Shown in pieces: positions 43,746 to 51,424 of a stretch of DNA of 64,000 nt (the stretch's first letter is position 1; each line of letters opens with the position of its first letter). The notes under the pieces are model-generated. The model was given only the letters and a program-made list of their open reading frames with translations, did no database searches and was not told where the DNA came from. Source of the DNA: Hymenobacter aranciens (GTDB lineage Bacteria; Bacteroidota; Bacteroidia; Cytophagales; Hymenobacteraceae); assembly GCF_030580865.1 (NCBI RefSeq), contig NZ_JAUQSY010000002.1:310001-374000 (forward strand). The letters run 5' to 3'. The position numbers and the translations under genes were made by a program.

Positions 43746-46004
43746 ATGAAGCGGTTGCTTGCCTTACTTCTAACCCTGTCGCCGCTGGCCCTGCGCGCCC
43801 AGGCCCTCACCATCGTCGAACAAACCGGCTGGCAGGAGTCCGCCTACGTGCGCTGGCAGCCCATTGCCGCGGCCCAGAGCTACAACGTGTACTACAGCGG
43901 CGGCGGCCTCGTCAACCAGCGCATCGACGACCAGCTCATCCGCAACTACGGCACCTTCTACCGGGCCGATGTGCCGGGCCTGGCCCCGGGCACCTACACG
44001 CTCAGCGTGGCGCCCGTGGTGGGCGGCGTCGAAGGTACCCCCACGGTCACCAACTCCCTCACCGTGCTGCCGCAGGACCGCACCGGGTTTGCCTTCCAGG
44101 GCGGCCGGATACCGGGCGCCTACAACCTCAACGGCACCGTGAAAAGCGGGGCCGTGATACTCTACATCACGCAGAACACCAAGAACACGGTATCGCTCAA
44201 CGTGACCGGGGCCACCGTCAACCCCTGCGTGGGCTTGCAAACCATCCTCGACGGCTTTAAGAAGGGCCGGGATGCGCGGCCGCTGCTCATTCGCCTGGTG
44301 GGCCAGATTACCGACCCGAGCTACCTGCTGGGCGGCGACCTGGTTATCGAAAACGACAACCTGGCTACCAGCGCCATCACCCTCGAAGGCGTGGGCAACG
44401 ACGCCGTGGCCGATGGCTGGGGCATCCGGGTGAAGAATGCTTCCAACGTGGAAATCCGCAACATCGGCACGATGAACTGCGACAGCGACGAAGGCGACAA
44501 CATTGGCCTGCAGCAGGACAACGACCACGTCTGGGTGCACAACGTCGATTTCTTCTACGGCAGGGCCGGCAGTGCCGCCGACCAGGCGAAGGGCGACGGC
44601 GCGCTGGACTGCAAACGCTCGGCCTACGTGACGTTCTCCTACAACCACTTCTGGGATTCGGGCAAGTGCAACCTACTGGGCCTGAGCGAAACCGCCAACA
44701 CCCCGGGCCTCTATATCACCTACCACCACAACTGGTACGACCACTCCGATTCGCGCCACCCGCGGGTGCGGTTCTACTCGGCCCACGTGTACAACAACTA
44801 CTACGACGGCAACTCCAAGTACGGCTCCGGCTCGACGGAGGGCTCCTCGGTGTTCATGGAAGGCAACTACTTCCGCAACTGCAAGTACCCGATGCTGACC
44901 TCCATGCAGGGCACGGACGTGTTTAACCCGGCCACGCAGACCAACAACTACAACACGATGCCCATCTTCTCCAACGAGGACGGCGGCACCATCAAAGCCT
45001 TCGATAACTACATGGTGGGCCAGACGCGCTTCGTGCCCTACGGCGCGGCCGGCTACCCCAACCCGACCCGCGACTTCGATGCCTACGTGGTGAGCACCCG
45101 CACCGAGGTGGTGCCCAACACCGTGCGCTCGGCCTACGGCAGCAACGTCTACAATAACTTCGACACCAACGCGGCCGTGATGTACCCCTACACGCCCGAC
45201 AGCCCGACGGCTGGCCGCGACAATGCAATGCTGTACGCGGGCCGCGTGAAGGGCGGCGACTTCCAGTGGACCTTCAACAACGCCGTCGATGATGCCTCGT
45301 CGGCGGTGAATGTGCCCTTGCAGCAGGCGCTGGTAGGCTACGCCACCGGCCTGGTGGCGGTGCAGGGCGGCGGCGCCACCAACCCCGGCAACCCCGGGGG
45401 CGGCGGCACCGGCACACCGGCCGGCGGCATGGTGCACAACTTCACCGCCTCGGGCACCACCAGCACGTTCTACACCATCAGCGGCAACCTCTCCACGTCG
45501 CAGGGCACGGTCAGCTACGGCGGCCTGAGTCTGACGCAGTGCCTGAAGCTGGAGTCGGCCACCAACATTGCCTTCACGGCCACCGGTGCCGCCACGCTCA
45601 CGCTGGTATTCAACGACACGTTCAACGGCACGGTGAAGGTGGACAACGTCAACCAGACCGTCAGTGCGGGCCGCCTCACGATGTCCATCGCAGCCGGCGC
45701 CCACCAGATTACCAAAGGCTCCACCGCCAACCTCTATTACATGAGCACGGCCTACGTGCTGGCCACGCGCAGCCAGGCCGCGCGGCCGGCCCTCACCGTG
45801 TACCCCAATCCGGCGGCCGATGCCGTGACGGTGGGCTGGCCCAGCACGCGGGCGTTTTCGCTCTACACCGTGGCGGGCAGCCTCGTGAAAACGGGCCTCA
45901 CCAACCAGCCCGTAGACCTGAAAAGCCTCCAGCCCGGTCTGTACCTCATCACGGTGCGGGATGAGAACGGCTACCTGCGCACGAGCCGCCTGCTCAAGCA
46001 ATAA
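43746..46004 (+). CDS. T9SS-secreted pectate lyase (polysaccharide lyase family 1)
   Basis: 752 residues from the ATG at 43746 (MKRLLALLLTLSPLALRAQ signal peptide); an ATG at 43734 is an alternative. An FN3-like domain (about 20-110) precedes a right-handed beta-helix with PL1 hallmarks: GVGNDAVADGWGIRVKNASN, NIGLQQDNDHVWVHNVDFF, GDGALDCKRSAYVTFSYNHF, and the catalytic Arg region YDHSDSRHPRVRFYSAHVYN. A Gly/Pro-rich linker follows (GGGATNPGNPGGGGTG), then a small beta domain and a type A sorting domain (LTVYPNPAADAVTV...LQPGLYLITV). Cleaves polygalacturonate by beta-elimination outside the cell. Transcribed toward the palindromic element at 46.0 kb. Confidence 0.9.
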   Translation: MKRLLALLLTLSPLALRAQALTIVEQTGWQESAYVRWQPIAAAQSYNVYYSGGGLVNQRIDDQLIRNYGTFYRADVPGLAPGTYTLSVAPVVGGVEGTPTVTNSLTVLPQDRTGFAFQGGRIPGAYNLNGTVKSGAVILYITQNTKNTVSLNVTGATVNPCVGLQTILDGFKKGRDARPLLIRLVGQITDPSYLLGGDLVIENDNLATSAITLEGVGNDAVADGWGIRVKNASNVEIRNIGTMNCDSDEGDNIGLQQDNDHVWVHNVDFFYGRAGSAADQAKGDGALDCKRSAYVTFSYNHFWDSGKCNLLGLSETANTPGLYITYHHNWYDHSDSRHPRVRFYSAHVYNNYYDGNSKYGSGSTEGSSVFMEGNYFRNCKYPMLTSMQGTDVFNPATQTNNYNTMPIFSNEDGGTIKAFDNYMVGQTRFVPYGAAGYPNPTRDFDAYVVSTRTEVVPNTVRSAYGSNVYNNFDTNAAVMYPYTPDSPTAGRDNAMLYAGRVKGGDFQWTFNNAVDDASSAVNVPLQQALVGYATGLVAVQGGGATNPGNPGGGGTGTPAGGMVHNFTASGTTSTFYTISGNLSTSQGTVSYGGLSLTQCLKLESATNIAFTATGAATLTLVFNDTFNGTVKVDNVNQTVSAGRLTMSIAAGAHQITKGSTANLYYMSTAYVLATRSQAARPALTVYPNPAADAVTVGWPSTRAFSLYTVAGSLVKTGLTNQPVDLKSLQPGLYLITVRDENGYLRTSRLLKQ

Positions 46005-46010
46005 GAACGA

Positions 46011-46228
46011 AAACTCCCCTCCTTGGAAAGGAGGGGATGTGAGCTGCGCTGAGCAGCGAACGGGGGTGGTTGATTCGTTGAACGAAACCAGAACGACTGA
46101 ATGCCAAAGGGCCGAGGCAGAATTTCTGTCTCGGCCTTTTTACTTTTTCTATCGGCGCGGACGGGCGAACCACCCCCGTTCGGCGCTCTTCGCGCCTCAC
46201 ATCCCCTCCTTTCCAAGGAGGGGAGTTT
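46011..46228. repeat. 218-bp palindromic MITE-like element
   Basis: Outer arms 46011-46043 and 46196-46228 (33 bp, starting AAACTCCCCT) are exact reverse complements. Inner arms 46057-46071 and 46168-46182 (15 bp, CGAACGGGGGTGGTT) are also perfect, with 13 less well-paired bases between. The centre contains a hairpin GGCCGAGGCAGAA/TTCTGTCTCGGCC followed by T5. It fills most of the gap between pectate lyase and the response regulator and probably serves as their terminator. No coding content. Confidence 0.9.
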
Positions 46229-46252
46229 CCGTTCTATTACTCTCCACAGCCT

Positions 46253-46900
46253 CTAGTTCCGCCGCCGCATCGTCAGCGCCAGCAGCTCGCCTTTCGAGTT
46301 CACCTCCAGCTTGCGGTAGATGGCCCGGATGTGGTTGCGCACCGTATCGACGCTGATAAAAAGCTTCGTCGCAATGAGCTTGGCACTCAGGCCCTGCTCC
46401 ACCCAGTGCACCACCTCCTGCTCGCGGACCGTGAGGGCCTCGGCGCCGTTGCCGGCCGCCTGGGTCGGGCGGAAGCACTCGATGATGTGCCGCGCCACGG
46501 CCGGGCTCATCGGCGAGCCGCCGGCCGCCACCTGCAGCAGCCCTTCCTTGAGCTGGGGCAGCGGCGTACTCTTGACGAGGTAGCCCACGGCCCCGGCCGC
46601 GATGGCTTCCACCACCCGGGCCGCGTCGGTGTACACGCTCAGCATGAGCACCTGGGCCTCGGGCAGGCGCTGCCGGATGATGCGCACGCCCTCGATGCCG
46701 GTGCGGCCGGGCAGCTCGATGTCACTCAGCACGAGGGTGGGCGGCTCAGGCAGCCCGGGCAGGGCCGCCAGAAAGTCCTCGACCGACTCGGCAATCAGCA
46801 CGCAGCGGAACTCGGGTTGGGCACAGAGGTACTCGCTCATGGCTGCCCGCAGGTCGGGGTGGTCCTCGATGAGGGCGAAGGGAATGGGTAGAGTTGACAT
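46253..46900 (-). CDS. LuxR/NarL-type DNA-binding response regulator
   Basis: 215 residues from the ATG at 46898-46900 (MSTLPIPFALIEDHPDL). Receiver domain: acidic pair in ALIEDHP, phospho-acceptor Asp60 in LVLSDIELPG, the switch residue in LMLSVYTD, and Lys in YLVKSTPLPQL. The C-terminal HTH starts LTVREQEVVHWVEQGLSAKLIA and has the recognition segment FISVDTVRNHIRAIYRKLEV. Its own promoter (46906-46953) carries the same 18-bp dyad at the same spacing as three giant tail-fibre genes, so it is the best candidate for the protein that binds it. No kinase is adjacent; the kinases at 17-21 kb are of the matching type. Confidence 0.93.
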   Translation of the reverse strand: MSTLPIPFALIEDHPDLRAAMSEYLCAQPEFRCVLIAESVEDFLAALPGLPEPPTLVLSDIELPGRTGIEGVRIIRQRLPEAQVLMLSVYTDAARVVEAIAAGAVGYLVKSTPLPQLKEGLLQVAAGGSPMSPAVARHIIECFRPTQAAGNGAEALTVREQEVVHWVEQGLSAKLIATKLFISVDTVRNHIRAIYRKLEVNSKGELLALTMRRRN

Positions 46901-46905
46901 CGGGA

Positions 46906-46953
46906 CAAAGGTAGCGGCGCCGGGCGGGCGGGGGAATAGCGCATTTGCGTCAT
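46906..46953 (-). promoter_or_regulatory. Dyad-plus--7 promoter of the response regulator, near-leaderless
   Basis: Minus-strand ATGACGCAAATGCGCTAT (46936-46953; left half identical to the tail-fibre dyad), 22 bp, then TACCTTTG (46906-46913), five bases, ATG. Suggests autoregulation and a leaderless or nearly leaderless mRNA. Confidence 0.75.
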
Positions 46954-46995
46954 TTTGGGGCGGCGGGCCGGCGGCGCGAACCGGCGGCCAGTGCC

Positions 46996-47003
46996 GTTCT
47001 TTG
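46996..47003 (+). promoter_or_regulatory. -7-like element of the xylanase gene
   Basis: GTTCTTTG, 29 bp before the proposed TTG start at 47033; similar to the TTTCTTTG before the 28.6-kb gene. Confidence 0.35.
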
Positions 47004-47032
47004 CAGCGGCCGGTTGCCGTTCGCCGGCCGTT

Positions 47033-48079
47033 TTGTTCTTGTTTCGACGCTGCTGCCTTTTGCTTGGCGGGCTGGTGCTGGGCTTGCCCGCCTGCCGCCC
47101 TGCCCCGCCCGCGCCCTGCGACGGGGCGGCGGCGCTGCACGCGGCCTACCCTTTCCCCATCGGCGTGGCGGTGAACCCGGCCTGGCTGTACACCCCCGGC
47201 GATTACCAGCGCCTGACCACCCGGCACTTCAACAGCATCACGCCGGAAAACATCTTCAAGCCCAGCTACCTGCACCCGGCCCCCAATCAGTACGCCTGGG
47301 CCGAGGCCGACGCGCTGGCTACCTTCTGCCAGGCCCACGGGCAGCGGCTGCACGGCCACGCCCTGGTGTGGCACCAGCAGCTGCCGGGCTGGATGGAGCA
47401 CTTCGCGGGCAGCCCCGCCGACTGGGATGCCCTGCTGCGTGAGCACATCCAAACCATCTGCCGCCATTTTCGGGGGCGGGTGGGCAGCTGGGACGTGGTG
47501 AACGAGGCCTTCGACGCCGACGGCGGGCTGCGGGCCACCATCTGGAGCCAGCACCTGGGGGCGGCCTACCTCGAAAAAGCCTACCGCTACGCCCACGAGG
47601 CCGACCCGGACGCCAAGTTGTTCTACAACGACTACGACCTGGAATCGAACCCGGCCAAGCGGCGGGCGGTGCTGGGCTGGCTGCGCACCATGCGCCAGCG
47701 CGGCGTGCCCGTGCATGGCCTGGGCTTGCAGCTGCACATCTCAGTAGCCCACCCCGACAACACCCAGCTGGCCGCGGCCCTGCGCGAGGCCCAGGGCACC
47801 GGCCTGCTGCTGCATTTGTCCGAAATCGACGTGGCCGTGCACCCGCTGGGCCAGACCGGCCCGCCCGACGCCGCCCTGCTCCAGCGCCAAGCCGACAAGC
47901 TGGCCTTCGTGGTGCGCTGCTACCGCGAGCTGCCGGCGGCCCAGCAGCACGGCCTCACCTTCTGGGGGCTGGGCGACGGCGACTCCTGGCTGCGCAGCTA
48001 CGCCCACCGCGACGAGTACCCCCTGCTGTTCGACGATTCTTACCAACCCAAGCCCGCCTTTTGCGCCCTCGCCCGATAA
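47033..48079 (+). CDS. Endo-1,4-beta-xylanase, GH10, probable lipoprotein
   Basis: 348 residues if read from the TTG at 47033, which gives a compact lipoprotein signal MFLFRRCCLLLGGLVLGLPAC; a GTG at 46991 or a TTG at 46955 are alternatives. GH10 hallmarks in order: FNSITPENIFKPSYLHP, HGHALVWHQQLPGWM, the acid/base Glu in GSWDVVNEAFD, GLGLQLHISV, and the nucleophile Glu in LLHLSEIDVAVHP, ending with LTFWGLGDGDSWL. Cleaves xylan backbones, anchored to the envelope. The 3' end overlaps the next gene by 19 bp, so the two are probably one transcript. With the pectate lyase it suggests growth on plant cell walls. Confidence 0.88.
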   Translation: MFLFRRCCLLLGGLVLGLPACRPAPPAPCDGAAALHAAYPFPIGVAVNPAWLYTPGDYQRLTTRHFNSITPENIFKPSYLHPAPNQYAWAEADALATFCQAHGQRLHGHALVWHQQLPGWMEHFAGSPADWDALLREHIQTICRHFRGRVGSWDVVNEAFDADGGLRATIWSQHLGAAYLEKAYRYAHEADPDAKLFYNDYDLESNPAKRRAVLGWLRTMRQRGVPVHGLGLQLHISVAHPDNTQLAAALREAQGTGLLLHLSEIDVAVHPLGQTGPPDAALLQRQADKLAFVVRCYRELPAAQQHGLTFWGLGDGDSWLRSYAHRDEYPLLFDDSYQPKPAFCALAR

Positions 48080-48528
48080 CTTCTGCCGCCGGCCTGCTGC
48101 TGGCGGCCCTGCTGGCCCTGCCCCGCCCGGCGGCGGCGCAGGTGGCCGTCACGTACTTCCCGTTTCAGTCGGTGTTGGGCGTGGCCTCGAACCCCGAGCG
48201 CCGCCTGTGGGCGGGGCTGAACGTGGAAACCAACACGTTTATCTCGAACGTGAACGTGGAGCTGCACGGCCTGGTGAACCTGCACCGCGCCGAAACCGTG
48301 AATGCCTACCTCGGCCTGGGCGTGAACACCAACCCGGCCGCCGCCGTCAACGAGCTGCCGCTGCTCAACGGCTACCTGCTCACGCTGGGCACCCGCCTCA
48401 AGCCCCTGGCCGCCAACCGCCGGGTGCAGGTGGTGTTCGAGCTGGCGCCCTACGTCAATACCTCCTTCGACGGCGGCACCCTGCGCACGCTGCTGGGCCT
48501 GAGCTACAGCTTTCGGCGGCGCGACTAG
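48061..48528 (+). CDS. Small exported beta-barrel-like envelope protein
   Basis: 155 residues if read from the TTG at 48061, which overlaps the xylanase stop and yields a good signal peptide (MRPRPITSAAGLLLAALLALPRPAAAQ). The mature part alternates hydrophobic and polar residues in about eight strands (LWAGLNVETNTFISNVNVEL, AYLGLGVNTNPAAAV, LLGLSYSFRRR) and ends in an aromatic-basic pattern, as in small outer-membrane barrels. Exact family not recognised. Coupling with the xylanase suggests an envelope role alongside it. Confidence 0.7.
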   Translation: MRPRPITSAAGLLLAALLALPRPAAAQVAVTYFPFQSVLGVASNPERRLWAGLNVETNTFISNVNVELHGLVNLHRAETVNAYLGLGVNTNPAAAVNELPLLNGYLLTLGTRLKPLAANRRVQVVFELAPYVNTSFDGGTLRTLLGLSYSFRRRD

Positions 48529-48541
48529 CTCCCTCAGCAAA

Positions 48542-48570
48542 AAGCCCCCGACCAACGCGGCCGGGGGCTT
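48542..48570. terminator. Terminator hairpin between the convergent barrel and T9SS genes
   Basis: 9-bp stem AAGCCCCCG/CGGGGGCTT (48542-48550 with 48562-48570); T5 follows on the minus strand. A second GC-rich imperfect hairpin (about 48595-48650) lies next to the minus-strand gene end. Confidence 0.75.
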
Positions 48571-48656
48571 CCCTTGAGTTGCAGAAAAGAAAAACCGGGC
48601 GGCCGGCCGTGCTCCCGGCTCTCCAGATGAGAGGGGCCGGCCCGCCCGGCAGCTGT

Positions 48657-50876
48657 TTATTCGACCGTGAGGCGGCGGCTCACGGTGCCGGCGGCGGTGT
48701 GCGCCCGCACGGTGTAGAGGCCGGCGGCCAGGCCGTCGAGCGACAGCTCCAGGGTGGCGGCGGTGGCGGGCTGGGTGGCGCGGCGCACCACCTGGCCCAG
48801 GGGGTTGAGGATATCAACTGCGGTAGCTGACGTGCCGCGCAGGGCCTGGGGCAGCAGCAGCGTGGCCGTGCCGTGGGCGGGGTTGGGGTAGAGGCTCACC
48901 AGGGCGGCGAGGGCTGTGGGGGCGGTGGCCAGCACGCGGCTTTGGGTGGTGAAGAGCAGGGCGTAGCGGCCGGCCAGGTCGGCGTTGGCGGCCAGCGTGA
49001 GGGCCACGGCGGGGGTAGTGGCCAGGTCGGTGTAGGTGCCGGTGAGGGCATCCTGCAGGTAGGCGTGGTAGGCGGCGGGCAGGTTGGCCAGGTCGTCTAC
49101 GTTGAGGGTGTAGGCGCCGGCGGCGGTGGCGCTCAGGTGCAGGGGCAGCAGCACATCGGCGCCCGTGAGCAGGGGCTGGCCGTTGATGGCGTAGGCCTGG
49201 CCGGCTACTTCGGTGCGCAGGGCCAGGGGCTGACCGGGGCCGGGCAGGTAGGCGGCATCGTAGGCACCGTCATACGCCGGGGTGGCGGCGGCGTCGAAGT
49301 ACACCAGGGTTTCGTGGGTGAGGTCCTGGGCGGCGTTGTGCAGGCTGAGCTGCAGGTGGGGGCGCGGGTTGGTGGCGGGGCGCGCCGCGTCGGGCTCGTA
49401 GGCGAGGCGGCGCGAGGCCAGCGGGAACGTGAAGCTGCCGGCCGTGGTGCCGGCCGAGGCCCGCACGAAGAAGCCCTGGGCAATGGGCAGGCGGTCGTAG
49501 CCGCCGTTGAGGCCGATGCCGGTGCCGCCGGGGGTGCTGGGGCGCAGGTAGCTGCCGTAGATGCCGGCGTAGGGGCCGGTGGTGTAGAACACGTACACCG
49601 TGCCGTCCATGCCAGTGCTGCTCACCAGGTCCAGGTCCACGTCGGTGCCGAAGGGGTTGCCCAGCAGGTGCCAGCCGGCATCGGCGGCGGGGCCGCGGCC
49701 AAGGGCATTCACGGTGAAGTCGGTGTTGACGGGCGCGCCGCCAAACTCAAGTACGTTGCCGGCCTCCAGGTGCACGGCATAGCCGCGGCCCATCGTGAGG
49801 GCCTCGGTGGTGCTGGCCGGCGACACCCAGCCCTGGTCGAAGCTGCCGGCCGCCCCGGGCACGCCGGTGGCGCCCACGCGGCTCTGCTGGTAGCCGAATA
49901 CCGTGGGGAAAGGCGTCACGGAGTTGCCGGTGGTGTTGTACGCCGGGTTCACGGTGGGCTGGAAGCCGCCCTGCCGGGCCGTGAAGCTGGCCACGGTGGA
50001 CGCGCCCAGCGAGGGGCTGAGGTGGCGGTAGCCGGGGCCGGAGATGTAGCCGCTCAGCACGTAGCGCTGCTGCACGATGGGCAGCACGGCGTTGCCGGCG
50101 TAGGTGCCCGTGGTGGCCTGCAGGGGGCCGGCCTCGTAGATGGCCGTGCCCATATTGTCGGAGAGCAGCGTGAGGCGGGCGTTGAGCGTGTCGATTTGCT
50201 TCACCAGGCGACCGTTGAGGAGGTGCAGCTCCTGGCTCACGCTGCTGCCGTTGTAGAACAGCGCCCCCTGGGGGTTGTTGAGGGTGAAGGTGGCCATGCG
50301 GCGCGGGGTGTGGGGCTGGCGGGAGCCGTTGGCGCTGATGGTGTCGTCGACGCTGAAGAACTGCGGGTTGGCCGTACCGGTGCCGTTGAGCAGGTAATGC
50401 ACCTCCGGGCTGATGTCGTAGCTAAAATAGCCGTCCTGCGCGGGGGTAATGGATGGGCTATCGAAGTTGAAGGGAACGCTGCCTTTCAGCTCCAGGCGGG
50501 CGCCGGGCTCCAGCGTGACCGAGGCGGCGGGGCTGGTGATGGTGGGCGGCGCCAGGATTCTGCCGTTCGCGCCCACCTCCAGGGTGCCGCCGCTGTGCAC
50601 GAGCACCGTCTGGATGTACTGCGTGGTGTTGACAATGGCCCGGCCGCCGTCTTCCACCGTCAGCGAGCGGTAGTAGTCGGCGTAGTCGGTGGAAGGGCCA
50701 CCCGCTATGGGCGAGGGCACCGACCGCACGCTGCCCTGGGTCAGGGTCACGGTCTGGCCGTTGGCCACGGTCACGGGCGCAATCACGGTGCCCTGCAGCG
50801 GGCGCATGGCCCAGGCCGGGCGCACGCCCAGCAGCAGCAGCAGGCAGCTACCTAAAAGAAAAGAGAGGTGTTTCAT
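48657..50876 (-). CDS. T9SS type A sorted surface/secreted protein, paralogue of the 36.6-kb gene
   Basis: 739 residues from the ATG at 50874-50876 (MKHLSFLLGSCLLLLLGVRPAWA signal peptide). An opening like its paralogue (TVANGQTVTLTQGSV), then GYRHLSPSLGASTVASFTA, FDQGWVSPASTTEALTMGRG and GWHLLGNPFGTDVDLDL. The end (SLYPNPAHGTATLLLPQAL...VDILNPLGQVV...LAAGLYTVRA...RRLTVE) is a type A sorting domain. Two candidate promoters lie upstream: one with a degenerate copy of the tail-fibre dyad, one with the T9SS-type 18-mer. This gene may be controlled by both systems. Confidence 0.85.
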   Translation of the reverse strand: MKHLSFLLGSCLLLLLGVRPAWAMRPLQGTVIAPVTVANGQTVTLTQGSVRSVPSPIAGGPSTDYADYYRSLTVEDGGRAIVNTTQYIQTVLVHSGGTLEVGANGRILAPPTITSPAASVTLEPGARLELKGSVPFNFDSPSITPAQDGYFSYDISPEVHYLLNGTGTANPQFFSVDDTISANGSRQPHTPRRMATFTLNNPQGALFYNGSSVSQELHLLNGRLVKQIDTLNARLTLLSDNMGTAIYEAGPLQATTGTYAGNAVLPIVQQRYVLSGYISGPGYRHLSPSLGASTVASFTARQGGFQPTVNPAYNTTGNSVTPFPTVFGYQQSRVGATGVPGAAGSFDQGWVSPASTTEALTMGRGYAVHLEAGNVLEFGGAPVNTDFTVNALGRGPAADAGWHLLGNPFGTDVDLDLVSSTGMDGTVYVFYTTGPYAGIYGSYLRPSTPGGTGIGLNGGYDRLPIAQGFFVRASAGTTAGSFTFPLASRRLAYEPDAARPATNPRPHLQLSLHNAAQDLTHETLVYFDAAATPAYDGAYDAAYLPGPGQPLALRTEVAGQAYAINGQPLLTGADVLLPLHLSATAAGAYTLNVDDLANLPAAYHAYLQDALTGTYTDLATTPAVALTLAANADLAGRYALLFTTQSRVLATAPTALAALVSLYPNPAHGTATLLLPQALRGTSATAVDILNPLGQVVRRATQPATAATLELSLDGLAAGLYTVRAHTAAGTVSRRLTVE

Positions 50877-50944
50877 AAGGGGTTTTGAAAAGGAATAAGT
50901 GAGAAACAACTACCCGGCCCGCCCACCCGGGCGGCACCGCGGCA

Positions 50945-50992
50945 CAAAGGTCCGGCCCCGCCCCAGGCGGCGCCATAGCAGGAATCTGTCAT
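50945..50992 (-). promoter_or_regulatory. Proximal promoter of the 48.7-kb T9SS gene with degenerate tail-fibre dyad
   Basis: Minus-strand ATGACAGATTCCTGCTAT (50975-50992), 22 bp, then GACCTTTG (50945-50952); 68 bp before the ATG. Only the outer bases ATGAC...CTAT match the response-regulator promoter site, but spacing and position are exact. Confidence 0.5.
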
Positions 50993-51016
50993 ATTGGGCG
51001 GGGCCGAACTGCGGCA

Positions 51017-51064
51017 CAAAGGTCCGCGCCGGGCCCACGCGGCGGTATCGCATGTTGATGCTAG
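51017..51064 (-). promoter_or_regulatory. Distal promoter of the 48.7-kb T9SS gene with second-type 18-mer
   Basis: Minus-strand CTAGCATCAACATGCGAT (51047-51064), 22 bp, then GACCTTTG (51017-51024). The 18-mer and eight following bases (ACCGCCGC) are identical to the 36.5-kb promoter. Confidence 0.75.
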
Positions 51065-51225
51065 CATGAGGGACTAGCATGCCGCCCGCGCCGGGACCTA
51101 ACCGCAAGGCCCGGCGGCCACTAGCGCCGCCGAAGCGCGGCCGTGGGGCTTGCAGGGGTCAATTTATTTTGCTTACTTGGCGCCCTGAAATCACATGGAC
51201 CCAACTACTCTCCCACACGAGTACC

Positions 51226-51393
51226 TATGACGTCATATGCCTCCAAAACGGAGTCATTCTGTCAGTATATGACGCCGTAGGCGCCCAAACCGGAGTCATT
51301 CTGTCAGCATATGACGCCATAGGTACGCAGCCGGGGCCCCGACCGGGCCCCTATGACGTCCGCGGCCTCCGCCCTGCCCTGCCCTGCTTTGCT
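51226..51393. repeat. 42-bp tandem array (array 5), four TATGACG starts
   Basis: TATGACG begins at 51226, 51268, 51310 and 51352, exactly 42 apart. Units 1 and 2 are near identical throughout, including CGGAGTCATTCTGTCAG; units 3 and 4 keep only the first part. Unit 1 opens with the palindrome TATGACGTCATA. It lies just upstream of the gene starting at 51425 and between divergent genes. The period is twice that of arrays 1-4. Confidence 0.85.
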
Positions 51394-51424
51394 TCACCTT
51401 CACCTTTTTCATTTCACTTGTTGC

